A stretch of 64,000 nucleotides of DNA. It comes from Anthoceros angustus. Its lineage: Eukaryota; Streptophyta; Anthocerotopsida; Anthocerotales; Anthocerotaceae. The stretch is taken from contig MU008224.1 of NCBI GenBank assembly GCA_010909165.1, forward strand, positions 59,444 to 123,443, given 5' to 3'. Positions 22,985 to 33,445 of the stretch are shown here, one piece after another. Numbering within the stretch: the stretch's first letter is position 1; every line of letters starts with the position of its first letter. Below the pieces are notes generated by a model. The model was given only the letters and a program-made list of their open reading frames with translations. It searched no databases and was not told the DNA's origin. The position numbers and the translations under genes were made by a program.

Positions 22985-23943
22985 ATGTGGGGACGCTCGT
23001 CCAGGAATCGTTCAACTTCTCCTGATCCCCCTGTCCGCCGTCATTTCGGTACGTGCTGTGCTGTGGTTTTTGCAAGCAACCGTATATGGCAGGTCCGCGT
23101 GAAGCAGTTTTGTTGCAGCCTGTCTCAGCTGATGATGCATATGTTGGCAATACACTGAGATTTACCTTTCTGCTTATGTAGTTGGGTCGCGATTCTCAAG
23201 AGTGGATTGGGCTGACACGAGCCATGATGACGACATTGAGTCAGAGTACTTAACCAGTGAAGAGAGGGAACGCATCCTGCTGTGGGATGATTCTGCGGCC
23301 CAAGAGGCTCTGTCCTTGGCACAGGCGAGACAACAGGCAATAGACAGCGGTCTTCCTGTGCATGCCTCTGAACCTGAAGCTGGTTTGTACCATGCGCACA
23401 TTGACTGGGAGCGGCGAGAGTCATGGGAGGTACCGGACACAGCTGGGGCCCTACAAGCTGAGACCGATGGAGACCAGTATACCCGCTACGGGAACGTTAG
23501 ACAGGATCTAAAATATTGGCCCAAGCCTCCTAGTAGCGTTGGAGGCTGGGCAGAATGCTCTGCAGAATCTCAAGTCTTGCCAGGTGGGCCACTAGCAATC
23601 CTAATGCTTCTGAGAACCACTGAATTGAATGCTACAATTACAATCTACCCACCCATCACCATGCGCATGCCTACCCTGTTGCTGTCCAGTTTGCTTGGAT
23701 GCTTGTCTCTAATTTTGCACAACTGTGTCTGCTCAGCTCTGCTCATGATCAACTGAGTGAAAAGCTTTCCAGTCTTTTGCCACCGCTGACTCCGGTTGTT
23801 ATGGTCCAGATACAGCAGTAGCATTGCTTGTTATAGTCCTGAAAAGTTTTGTTGGTTAACGACATGGTACCCTTCTGTACAATTCAGGTGGTTCCAAACA
23901 TTGTTTGGAACATAATGCAGCTTGTCAAGATGATCGGATCTAG
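22985..23943 (+). CDS. Paralogue of the WG-repeat gene, lacking the repeats (3 exons, 173 aa)
   Basis: Exons 22985-23048, 23182-23583 and 23888-23943; GT-AG introns, both phase 1, as in the gene at 18724. The shared domain is well conserved: VDWADTSHDDDIESEYL, LLWDDSAAQEALSLAQARQQ, then GLYHAHIDWERRESWEVPD. In place of the ten WG units it has a short stretch ending in PPSSVGGWAEC. Exon 3 stops early at TAG 23941. A basic sequence homologous to the other copy's C-terminus (QRRSGQRKP, then NAWKRR) is still visible about 30 bp further on but in another frame, so this copy has lost its C-terminal tail or ends differently. The two genes are a tandem duplication 4 kb apart in the same orientation. 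Function is unknown. Confidence 0.55.
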
Positions 23944-24963
23944 AGGGGGAGGAGGAACTGCTATAAAGCAGCGGAGGAGTGGGCAAAGGAAACCCGGGTC
24001 AAGTAACGCCTGGAAGCGGCGCTAGCAGTGGCAGCCTGTGGCCTAGTACCAGTGGAGGATCCGGACTTCTGGATATCCCCATTGGGATATCCCAATCACT
24101 TCTCATCTGGGCTGGCAGTGATATACACAGAAGTATACCGAGCATCACTAGGTCCTATCGCCTGTCTAGCTTAGCTGCAGCAGAGCTGTCCCTGCTTGAC
24201 GGGCAAAAAGCGTGTGGTTGGACTCCGCACGATGCCAGGAATTGTGGTGGATGTCAATGTGCCAAACTAGCTGGCTGCTACTAGCGAGCCGAACTCATGT
24301 CGTATTGAATTATCTCTTGTTTGCGTTGAAGTTGAATTAAATCTCCCATCCAGTCCGCTTGTGAGGCAGAAACCTTCTCGCTGGAAGGGTAGAAAGGGAC
24401 AAAATGCGTTAGTCTCCTGGCAATGCGCGTGTGTCTCGGACGGCAGGGGAATCGTTGACCGCATCACTCTATCTTGCTCCCGCGATCTCACACCCTCCAC
24501 GCTGCCTGCCTGGAAGGAAGTGCCAAACAAAGCCCGAGAAATGATGAATTCGGAGAAACACTTCAATTGGCCCAGGCTCTTGCCTCCTACGTGACTCGGC
24601 TCATGTTTCGAGCGATTTTAGTTTCCATCATCGATTTGCATGCTTTACATTTGCTACTGTGCAGTACTTATAGCTGTGCTTGCATTGCTGCAGCTCTAAA
24701 TTCGCCACGCCCACGTGGAAGTGGAAATTGGCAAGCGTGGAAGAAATGGACTCCAAATCACATTTTCTTTCCTTCAGTGAAAGACTTGCTGACATGCTTT
24801 TCAAAGCAGCGTTGAAGAGAAGGGAGGAAGTGTCAACAGTCTCAACTTCAAAGTAGATATCCCAATTCCACACCTATGAAGGAACATTTCTTAGAACAAA
24901 CTGTGAAACATATCAAGCTGAAAACCGAGAGAGCTCTCAAGGTTTGGAGCAATTGCTTGCAAG
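23944..24963. other. Intergenic, no gene seen
   Basis: Includes the residual C-terminal homology of the upstream gene (to about 24040) and the presumed 3' region of the LEA-like gene. The short open frames show no coding features. Confidence 0.35.
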
Positions 24964-25822
24964 CTAGTAAGCTTCCTTCCTGCTGCGAGCGACACTCAAG
25001 ACTACACCTACAATTGCAGACACTCCCAAAACAATCCCCGTCATAAGGAGAGGCCTTCCGATCACCCCCTTCTCCTCACCACCTGCTGCTGCATCACCTT
25101 CCTCGGCAGCCTTGTCCGCTGCAGAACTAAAATCGTCCTTGGGCAGTCTGTTTTTGTTGCGAGCAACATCTTCTGCGGCCCTGGCCTTGGTCTTCTGTGC
25201 CCCCCCACTCACTGCTCTGTTGTCCTGCTCTTGCTCTCTCCTGCCCTTCTCCACGCCGGAGTCGAAGTCATCTTTGACTCTCTCCCCCGCCTTCTGTGCC
25301 CTTCCTCCCATTTCCTTAAGATTCTCCTTCCAATCCCTTGCCGTGCCCGCCAGGTTGTCCTTGGCTTCCCCAGCTTTGACAGCCAGTTTGTCCCCAGCGT
25401 CTTGAGCCCTTCCCTTCGCCTCTCCTGCCTTGCCAGCCAGGTTTCCTCCGGCGCTTTTCGCCTTGGCAGCCGCATTGTCCCCCAGTTCATCCGCCCTACC
25501 CTGGGCTTCGCCTCCTTTATTCGCCAGGTTCTGGCCCACTTTCTCCGTCTTCTCTGCCAGCCTATCTCCCGCTTGCTCCACCCTGCCTGTCGCGTCTCCT
25601 GCCGCCTCCGCTGCCTGCTCGCCTCCTCTGTTCACCACTTCCGCCCAAGTTGGCTTCTCTCCATTCTCATCTGCTCTACTCCCAATTTGCTGCCAGCAGA
25701 TCAGAACAGAAAACCTTGTCAGACAGACATCCGCATTGTGCTCGTTACATTGCACAGCAGTCGCTAAGAGTCGGAAAGATTTTTCGGAAGAAGTGTACCT
25801 GTTTCAGCTGGGGATTTTCCAT
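24964..25822 (-). CDS. LEA-like protein with C-terminal membrane segment (2 exons, 249 aa)
   Basis: Exon 1 is 25799-25822 (MENPQLKQ), exon 2 24964-25689, joined in phase 0 by a 109-bp GT-AG intron. The body (about residues 30-150) is built of Ala/Gly/Lys/Glu-rich repeats such as AGEAKGRAQDAGDKLAVK, typical of group 3/4 late-embryogenesis-abundant proteins, which are mostly disordered and linked to desiccation and membrane or protein protection. Residues about 221-241 (LLMTGIVLGVSAIVGVVLSV) form a hydrophobic segment followed by a short basic tail, suggesting a tail-anchored protein, which is less usual for LEA proteins. Exon 1 is tiny; an alternative start inside the intron-retained frame exists but would add an unlikely Cys-rich leader. 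Localisation could be outer envelope, mitochondrion or ER; it cannot be decided here. Confidence 0.72.
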
Positions 25823-26348
25823 AGTGAAACAAAAGCTAATGTGAACCCCCGGGCACCTTCTGAGAAGGCTGTCTCTCCTTCCCAGAGGGAAAGCAAGTAA
25901 GGACGAACAAATCCGAAGCAACGAAACAGAGTTGCCAGATCACAATGGGTCGGTCGTGAGTGTTGCAAACACACGAGAAGTAGGCAATGGCAACTTTCTC
26001 AACTGACAACCGATTTATGCGAGAGAGGCTCATCCACAACAGCGATAAACCAGGGCCGAACTCCTGCGAGTCCTGGCCAACGGCCAGCCTCCATGAGTCA
26101 AATTGAGAGGACAAGTGTCCACCTCGTACAACCAGGGCGCCAGCTCTGCATGTCAGCCACGTGCCTGTGACTAAAGGCCGCCACCTTCGTGTACTGTTCC
26201 CTTGGGCGCTAGGATGGACAGCAGAAATCATACTCCGAGACTATACTGCGTTCGATTCGGGCAATCGGTGAGAAGGATTATTGCAATTTGGGAGTGTGAA
26301 GGAGACGGGAAGAAGCTGGTGGATCAGTTTTCAAAGGCCAGAAACTTG
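25823..26348. other. Intergenic between LEA-like and GT92 genes
   Basis: Upstream region of the LEA-like gene and 3' region of the GT92 gene. The first part of a long plus-strand frame (26202-28394) starts here, but that frame is the antisense shadow of the GT92 gene. No other feature seen. Confidence 0.35.
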
Positions 26349-28085
26349 TCACGACTGCCTCAGCACGTCTGTGGAAGCCAACAGGTATTGTCGGGCAAAC
26401 GTTTTGGCTCTTTGAGCCTGTCGGATGACTGCCTCATCGAGAACATCTGGGAGGGGCTTCTTCCAGGGCATCTCTTCCACGCCGGGCATGGGCACCGAGG
26501 CCCCGATTCTGGCATGCTCCATCTTGGCCAACCACGACTTCATGCTGGATATCTTGAACTGGCCTTTGGAGCACATATCGTGTTTGACACTGAGGATACC
26601 ACGGTAGTGGTGGAAGGCTGCCACCTTGGGGTTCAGGTGGACTCCTCCCGTCTCAGGGTGCAGCACTCTGTGAATCCCGGCATTCAGGGTCTTCCTAGGG
26701 TTCGCAGCATACTTCCGTCTCCCGTGCGCACCCAGGCAGATGAACTCCTGGTCCACCGGGTGCCAGCACTCGGGCCTGGCCCTCCTCATCACAGCCTTCT
26801 CGATCTCCCAGTGCTCTTCCTTGAGAGACCTAATGCCGCTGTCCGAGTCCTGCGACCTATTCACATCCGCCTCCTTCATGGCACAGAGCTCGGTCTTGTG
26901 CGGCATGGACCCGAAAGTGACCCACGGCTTGTCCATATGCTCGGACAGGATGCTGCCCAGAGTGTGTGGAGGGTTGGGAAGCAGAAACTCGTCGAAGTCG
27001 AAATGCAAAACCCAGTTGGACATGGTTCTTGCTGCATTGAAGCAGTGGTTGATGGCCAGAACCTGATGGTGGTACCAAGCTTCATACCTCCCACCCTCCT
27101 GCACATCGATGACAGACAGAAAGCCGTCGGCTGCGTAGGGCTGGAAAACCCTCAGCAAGTCCGCATCCACCCCTCCAGCGTCATACATTACGAAGTGCAC
27201 CTTCCCTTCGAACATGGCGAAATGGTAAGCCAGCCACTGTCTCACAACCCCGGCGCTCACATTCCCATATATTGGAGCGCTGCAAAAGGCATACTCGAAC
27301 TGGAAAGGAGGCTGGAAAGCTGTAGGCAGGGGCAAAGCCTTCGGAGCCGCCTCCAGGGCCTCCACTCGGATGTAGTCTCCTTCCAGGGGCGAGAATGTGG
27401 AGACGTTGAGAAACAGCTTTCCTCCCAAGTCTCGATCAATGGCTCTGTCGAACTCGCAGTGCACAAACAAGGGCGAGTACGTGAGCCTGTAGGTCTCTCC
27501 AAACCACACTTGCCTGTACCTCTGCACCTTCACTCGCAAGGTCGGGAGACTGCTCCCCGGATACTCCCACTCACACGCATCCACAGCGCTGCGGCTCATG
27601 TTCTGCATGATCCCGGGGGTGAGCCCCAGCACGGAAACGGTTGTGGGCGAGATTGGGTGCACGCTAAATCGGACAAACATGAAAGGCGCCAGTCCATGTT
27701 CCTGAAACTGCCTCGGCCCCACCCCCTCCTCCCTTTGCAGCTCTCTCCCTGCTACCTGCTGTTCCCCGTAAGCAGGGAACAGCAAATTCCTCCGCAACAG
27801 CAGCCCGCTCAGCCGGAGCTCCGCACCCACACTCCGGTTCCTCAGGCCCTGGGCAAGCTCGTCCCGAGACTTTGCGAGCTTGTCCAGAACCCGCACATAC
27901 TGGAACTTGAGGTTCAGGTTGGCGCAGGTGAGCACAAAGCACGCGAGGATGAGGAGGAGAAGCACAAAACCGTTGGAGCAGGGACGGAGGGATGTGATGT
28001 GCGCTGTGAGACTTCTGGTGACCGAACTGGAGGGCCGCTGGCGGGCAGTGGATGGGAGAAGCCGCAGCTGCCGAGCTTGCGACAT
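26349..28085 (-). CDS. GT92 (DUF23) glycosyltransferase, galactan-synthase-like (578 aa, intronless)
   Basis: Predicted Golgi type II enzyme. The start is the ATG at 28085; an upstream in-frame GTG at 28145 is not a plausible plant start. Residues 39-55 (GFVLLLLILACFVLTCA) are the membrane anchor, followed by a Leu/Arg-rich stem. The catalytic region begins near residue 265 with FCSAPIYGNVSAGVVRQWLA and HFVMYDAGGVDADLL, the same order of motifs as in plant GALS beta-1,4-galactan synthases. VLHFDFDEFLLPN at about residues 356-368 carries the DxD-type metal/nucleotide-sugar site. Cys-rich and His-rich C-terminal blocks (RPECWHPVDQEFICLGAHG, VHLNPKVAAFHHYRG) also fit GT92. The likely role is galactan or related wall-glycan synthesis, but donor and acceptor are inferred only from family. 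The frame is intact with no splice signals needed. Confidence 0.85.
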   Translation of the reverse strand: MSQARQLRLLPSTARQRPSSSVTRSLTAHITSLRPCSNGFVLLLLILACFVLTCANLNLKFQYVRVLDKLAKSRDELAQGLRNRSVGAELRLSGLLLRRNLLFPAYGEQQVAGRELQREEGVGPRQFQEHGLAPFMFVRFSVHPISPTTVSVLGLTPGIMQNMSRSAVDACEWEYPGSSLPTLRVKVQRYRQVWFGETYRLTYSPLFVHCEFDRAIDRDLGGKLFLNVSTFSPLEGDYIRVEALEAAPKALPLPTAFQPPFQFEYAFCSAPIYGNVSAGVVRQWLAYHFAMFEGKVHFVMYDAGGVDADLLRVFQPYAADGFLSVIDVQEGGRYEAWYHHQVLAINHCFNAARTMSNWVLHFDFDEFLLPNPPHTLGSILSEHMDKPWVTFGSMPHKTELCAMKEADVNRSQDSDSGIRSLKEEHWEIEKAVMRRARPECWHPVDQEFICLGAHGRRKYAANPRKTLNAGIHRVLHPETGGVHLNPKVAAFHHYRGILSVKHDMCSKGQFKISSMKSWLAKMEHARIGASVPMPGVEEMPWKKPLPDVLDEAVIRQAQRAKTFARQYLLASTDVLRQS

Positions 28086-28660
28086 GGGCTCTGCTCTTCC
28101 TGCTGGTTCTTGATTCTGCCTCTCCTGGATCAATCTGCAGCCCACGGTAGCTCCCTTCCCTCCGTCCAGAGCCTCCCCCGTAGGTCAATTCAATGGCTTC
28201 GGGGACGTTTCGCACCAAGTTGCATTGCCTTCCAGGTTGAAGAAAGCAAACACCTCGTGGGATGTGCAGGAATTGGATCTGCTCTCCCTATCACGGCACA
28301 CGCCCTGACAAGTACATGGTCAGAAGCCTGCTCATGGCAAGGACAGACGCTACAGCCACCAGGCTGCCATGACATTATTTACGATCTGCACTGATCCGCA
28401 CTCGAAGTGCGTTGTATGTACATTCACCTATTATGTACAATACATGCCCAATACCTATTATGTATTGTAATGCAGCCCCATACAGGCGTCACTCTCAATA
28501 GGTGTCTCCTCTGCTTCCACGTCGACACCCAATGGCCATCAATGTTGGCTCGTGCAATGTGCGATTGGGACGTAGGGAAACGGGTTGCCTCGGGCACTCG
28601 GGACGTCACGAAGGAAGCGGGTTGGCTCGAGGATCGGCACTCGGGAGTCGGGACGAAGGG
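28086..28660. other. GT92 upstream region
   Basis: Presumed promoter of the minus-strand GT92 gene, then sequence with the imperfectly doubled word acctattatgta at 28428-28470. No gene seen. Confidence 0.3.
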
Positions 28661-28970
28661 AAACGGAATGGAGGGAATGGAGGGAATGGAGGGAATGGAG
28701 GGAATGGAGGGAATGGAGGGAATGGAGGGAATGGAGGGAATGGAGGGAATGGAGGAATGGAGGAATGGAGGAATGGAGGGAATGGAGGAATGGAGGAATG
28801 GAGGGAATGGAGGGAATGGAGGAATGGAGGAATGGAGGAATGGAGGAATGGAGGAATGGAGGAATGGAGGAATGGAGGGAATGGAGGAATGGAGGAATGG
28901 AGGAATGGAGGGAATGGAGGGAATGGAGGGAATGGAGGGAATGGAGGGAATGGAGGGAATGGAGGGAAAA
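28661..28970. repeat. GGAATGGAG minisatellite, about 310 bp
   Basis: Uninterrupted tandem array of two interleaved units, ggaatggag (9 bp) and gaatggag (8 bp). The 9-bp form dominates at both ends and the 8-bp form in the middle. All six frames stay open, giving spurious MEG, WRE, NGG, SIP, FPP and HSL repeat translations, so no protein is called. Confidence 0.95.
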
Positions 28971-29086
28971 ACAAAACCCCCGTGGAGGTCGCTTATGCTT
29001 ACTTATTTGTTGGATGCCCTGCTGGGAAGAGAGATGAGATTTATGGGGAACAACCCTCATCAGGGCACCAGGCGAAGGAAGCTCAT

Positions 29087-29198
29087 CTTGAAACTATTTA
29101 CTACTCCAACAATTTTGTGCTCCGGTATATTAAAAATCTATTCTTGAAACTATTTACTACTCCAATAATTTTGTGCTCCGATATATTAAAAATCTATT
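29087..29198. repeat. 56-bp direct tandem duplication
   Basis: The unit cttgaaactatttactactc... is present twice in a row (29087-29142, 29143-29198) with two substitutions. It directly precedes the LINE remnant and may be its 3' tail on the minus strand. Confidence 0.9.
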
Positions 29199-29199
29199 T

Positions 29200-29985
29200 A
29201 CCACCTGGGCCGAAGATGCCGCATCCCCTGCACTTGCCACCGTCCTGTACATTGTGTTCGCCATTCACCATCGCCCTGTGCAGGGCATTGGACACTCGTT
29301 GCCTGAAGAAAGCCATAGTACTAGAAAGGGGGAGACAAACCCCATTTTTGCCAGAGTGGTAAGCCTTGGCACAAGCTTCGATGAAGCTGAAGAAATCCTT
29401 GCCCATGGCCCCGTGAGTCTCGATGGCAAAAGGGATGTGAAGAAATCCTTGCCCATGACCCCGTGAGTCTCGATGGCAAAAGGGATGAAGGCGTAGCCAT
29501 CCTGCATGGCAAAGAATTTGTGGATCTTCATTGTCACGCGTCCCTCTAGTACCCACCCTGGAGGATTAAGCATAACATGCTCACAGACATTGTCCCAAGT
29601 AGGGTTTATTACAACCACATCAGCAACAGAAACTTGGTCCTCCCAAGTCAAAAACAGTTAAGCCCTAAGAGAAATACCGTTGAGCAGAGTATATGGGCAC
29701 TCTCTATAGGGGAGGAACCCGTTCTCCTTAGCCATCAAGAACATGATATTGCAAATGGCGTCATGAATAGCAATGCACTGCTCGCCAATGGGACGGCGAG
29801 CCAGGTGGGTCCTAGTGTCGTCAAGAGGGGCTCCACAACTGCATGTTGAGAGAGAGTAGGCCATAGGTTGGACCACACCCAGATAGAACCTCATCGCAGT
29901 AGAAAAAGTTGCTGGTGCGATGCGGAAAACTTCGATACAAGGTCGGGCCAGAAGCCAGAAACCTGTTCCATCTCCGACCAAGAGC
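29200..29985 (-). mobile_element. LINE-type retrotransposon remnant, C-terminal end
   Basis: In broken minus-strand frames the translation reads FRIAPATFSTAMRFYLGVVQ, then CSCGAPLDD...H, AIHDAICNIM, and further on FFAMQDGYAFIPFAIETHG with GKDFFSFIEACAKAY. This order (an R-x-x-LG-type segment, Cys/His motif, HD, FIPFALET-like block) is characteristic of the region after the reverse transcriptase in several LINE groups. Frameshifts and a 49-bp internal duplication break the frame. The reverse transcriptase itself is absent, so it is a 5'-truncated copy, the usual fate of LINE insertions. The subgroup is uncertain. Confidence 0.6.
29386..29486. repeat. 49-50-bp tandem duplication inside the LINE remnant
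   Basis: The unit gaagaaatccttgcccatgg...gatggcaaaagggatg occurs twice in a row with one substitution (ggcc/gacc). It duplicates the coding block FIPFAIETHG(V/A)MGKDFF on the minus strand. Confidence 0.9.
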
Positions 29986-30046
29986 GGAGGCGAGCTCGAG
30001 TACGCCTAGGGCCTAGCATTTTTTTTTGGGTGCGCAAATGCACAGT

Positions 30047-31926
30047 AACACCGTCTATGTAGAAAGGGGTTTCTCCTGAAACCCCTTTTTGCACTTGAAA
30101 AAATCCGCACTATAATCAGCCTTTTTGGTATTTCTCTGCAAACATGTCACCCGCAACCTTTTGAATAATTGTTTTGATACACGTTATTTGAGATTGTAGA
30201 TTGCAAGTCGTGGCAAAAACCTAAAGTCTCATTCTTGTTCGGCTTTTCTTTCAAATGGACCACGAGTCGTGCGCAAACTTATGCGCACTTATATCTAAGA
30301 TATCCAACACGGCAATCATTGCGGTGTTGAACATCTCTAAATGTGTAGAGTTTTTAGGGCTTCTTTAGTAATTCATGAAACAAGTTTGCGCACCAACCTT
30401 TCATTCATAACAATCAATCCTAAGACTATACTCTCGCTCTGGGAATTTTACAGGACTTTGTTTCTTAGACATTGGGACAATAATATCTTCGTTGACCTGA
30501 TGCTCTTGATCCACGTGCAGTACGAGAATGAGAATGGCATGGTCTGCCCACGCTAAACGTCTCAAGATTCAAAAGATGCAAAAGGTTCTCACTACTAGTT
30601 CAAAGTTTTAGCCACTAGAAAAAAGATGAGGGCTAAGTAAAGATAAGTTTGGATACGTTTGGCTTTGGCGAAGCCCAAGGCGGAGACCCGACGGATCTTC
30701 CTCTTACTAGTACATATCCACATTAGGAAGATGCACAAAAAAGGTTGAAAACGTCGAAAGGAACCCTTTAAAACAAAAAATATATCAAAAGCAATTCCTA
30801 AAAATTCAAAAAAATATCAAAATTTTAGGGCAAGTGCGGGCACTTGCCTCAAAAAATTAGACTTTTTTGGGATTTTTTTGAGGTCTTTTAGATTTTTTGC
30901 TCTTTTTTTCTTTGGATGAACCGTCTGGGAATGCACTAGGAGGCATAAACCATATAGGTTTATGCTCTTAGCCCTTCTTGACCTTGCGTGCGCGCACCTT
31001 GGCCTCCTTGCCCCTTGGTGTGCGCACAAGTGCGCGCACCTGGGCCTCCTTGCCCCCTATGCGTGCACCTGGGCCTCCTTGCCCCCGGTGCGCGCACAAG
31101 TGCGTGCACCTGGGCCTCCTTGCCCCTGTCGTGCACAGGCCTCCTTGCCCCTGCGTGCACTGGGCCTCCTTGCCCCTTGGTGTGCGCACAAGTGCGCACT
31201 GGGCCCCTGCCCCAGTGCGCGCACAAGTGCGTGCACTGGGCCTCCTGCCCCAGTGCGGCGCACTTGCGCCTTGGCACAGTGCACTTGTTCACCCAGCTAG
31301 GCCCCCCTGGCATGATTGATGATAAGCCGGTACTAGATCACCGCCGAAAGAGACGGAAACACCGTAAAGGATAAAAAGGGGATAGGGTGTTCTTCGTCGC
31401 AATAGGGCATAGGATAGATATATGAGAGCGGTCTAGGTGAACCTCCGCCGATGTCTACTACTTGTTATTTTGTCGAGAGTTCCGACAGATCCTCAGACCT
31501 CCAAAAGGACATGTTCCCCATTAGAAGATCATTTTTCGCGCTCTTTTTGCACAGTGCATGCACAAGTTTGCGCATAGCGTTGTTTAGACGTGCACTTATG
31601 CGTGCCTAGGCCCCCTTAGTATACAAAAACATACAAAACCATACAAAATGCAGAAACTACGGACATGACGAAATTATGGAACAATGAGGTCACTGACCCT
31701 TCATCACACCGACTAAATCGCCATGAACCTAAGTACAAGGCGCCAGCGCGGTATAAATGACTCGACCGGAAGTGGTGCCGGAGCCGAGAATGCCCGAAAT
31801 CGAAGGATGAACACCTACAAAAACCAATAAAAACCAAACCAACTTTGTTTTCCGGCGAAATAGGGTTGGGATTTTTTCCAAAACCCCTTTTGACAGGAGA
31901 AACCCCTTTCTACACAGACGCTGTTC
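30047..31926. mobile_element. Candidate element with about 40-bp inverted terminal repeats
   Basis: The left end aacaccgtctatgtagaaag plus gggtttctcctg is matched, inverted, by the right end, whose reverse complement reads aacagcgtctgtgtagaaag then gggtttctcctg, with two mismatches over 32 bases. Beyond this, both ends contain a second aaacccctttt word. The interior (about 1.8 kb) holds no transposase: AT-rich sequence, then a GC-rich minisatellite at 30960-31310. No target-site duplication is clear. It could be a non-autonomous DNA transposon or a foldback element. Confidence 0.5.
30960..31310. repeat. GC-rich minisatellite with GTGCGCGCAC units
   Basis: Variable-length units of about 30-46 bp built from tgggcctccttgcccc and an alternating purine-pyrimidine word such as gtgcgcgcacaagtgcgtgc. 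At least eight units are visible. It sits in AT-rich flanks, so the composition changes sharply. Open frames across it on both strands (GLLAP/CAHK and ARRP/GQGG repeats) are by-products. Confidence 0.9.
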
Positions 31927-33190
31927 AATTACTCTATCTTCAAGAGGCTATAAATGTGGTAATATATAATTTTCTTGTCGAGTAAATATTTGGAAGATTA
32001 AAAAATTTGATTCTCAATATAGTAGTTGAGTGACTGTCCATGTTTTAATATGTGAAGGTCCCCCATTCCACTTTGTAGACTAAAGCTATTTCTTTTCATG
32101 AAGTTTTAGTTGCAGATTTAGTGGGGCTATATTAACAATGTATTCAATGTGTCTAGTTTGAAGACTAAAGCTTTTCTTTTTCATGAAGTTTGTGAATTGG
32201 AGATGTTTGTTTTCGTAAACTTATTACGAAGTTTAACTTGGAGAGAGGTGGATTGTTATTCTTGGACAAAACCTTGGTGGCTAGTAGTGATGGAAGTGGG
32301 TCGATATTTTAAGCCCATCAAAGAAGGGGATGGAGGTTGTGTGTTGTGGCATAGCGTAGCAGGTATGGACACTGTGTTATAGTGCGGAGATGTTGAATTG
32401 TTGCATTGTGTGGATTGTGAAGTTTGCTAGACCCTACCAGGCTTTTAAATAAAATTCTTCTTCTTCTTCTATGACCTGGCCAGCTTGACCCTACCAGGCT
32501 TCACGATGTGTGATGGGGGATAGGAGTTGCTGCACAGCATGGACAACCAAGATGGCAAGATATACATACAGTCATCAGCCGCAATATATTTGCTATATTA
32601 TATTTATCACAATATATTTATAATAATATATATGCCATAATATATTTTACTACAAAATATTTAACGTAATACATTTTGCTGGAGTATATATGTCACAATA
32701 TCTTAGCCCAAGTATATGGAGCCACAATTCATTCACATGACTGTCACAGTTACAGCCATAGCCACCATATAATCCACATCACAATCTACAATCCACACCA
32801 AGATCGACAATCCATAAAGGTGGAAGGCGGGTAATTAATATGGGGTGTGGGCAGTGCTTTGTTGGTATTGTTGTGGAAAGTCCTACTTACACCTCTCAAC
32901 GAACTCCACCATCAAATTCCTACTTACACCTCTCAACGAACTCCACCATCAAATCCACTCAACCCTTATCACAATACTGCTCTTGGTTAGCAACAGTGCC
33001 AATAGAATGGCTCACAAATTCGGTATTAAGATTTCGAATGAAAATAAACACATCAACATGAAGTGAAAGCAAGCACCCACAACACGCTCCGCCTCACAAG
33101 CTTTGAAACCATTTCTTTGTACACCATCCTCCATCATTGCTCTGCAACCTTTCTACTATGTCAATCTTATCTGTATCTTACAATGCCCTT
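31927..33190. other. AT-rich intergenic with small repeats
   Basis: Contains a plus-strand (TTC)n-tailed repeat end at 32429-32490 (ggcttttaaataaaattcttc), AT-rich ATATTT words at 32580-32700, and a 37-bp tandem duplication (cctacttacacctctcaacg...) at about 32881-32954. No gene seen. Confidence 0.5.
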
Positions 33191-33193
33191 ATC

Positions 33194-33445
33194 ATAGAAG
33201 AAGAAGAAGAATTTTATTTAAAAGCATGGTGGGGTCAAGCTGGCCAGGTCATAGAAGAAGAGGAATTTTATTGAAGTCCACTAAGGACGGAATTCCGTCA
33301 TGGGACTTGGTACTTAACAACTTGTACCATGGTGTGCCTAAGCTACTTGCACCAAGGGCATCCACTCCCTTTAGGCACCCCTTAAGTACCGATCTAACCT
33401 CAGGATGCTTAATCACGGAGTTCTTATAAAAGTGTGTTTATTTGG
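33194..33445 (-). repeat. SINE-like repeat with (TTC)n tail, copy b-c
   Basis: Two tails in series: a short fragment 33194-33250, matching the inverted copy at 32429-32500 including tgacctggccagcttgaccc, then a near full unit 33251-33445 matching 6264-6496. Both end, on the minus strand, in AATAAAATTC plus TTC repeats. Confidence 0.6.

Noticed and set aside
26202-28394. 730-codon open frame on the plus strand
   Set aside because: It is the exact antisense of the GT92 gene; high GC content keeps it open. The minus-strand protein has clear family motifs.
28407-29147. Long MEG/NGG/WRE repeat proteins on both strands
   Set aside because: Products of the GGAATGGAG array, which has no stop codon in any frame.
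30960-31374. Cys/His/Ala-rich frames on both strands
   Set aside because: They follow the minisatellite unit, lack conserved flanks and exist in five frames at once.
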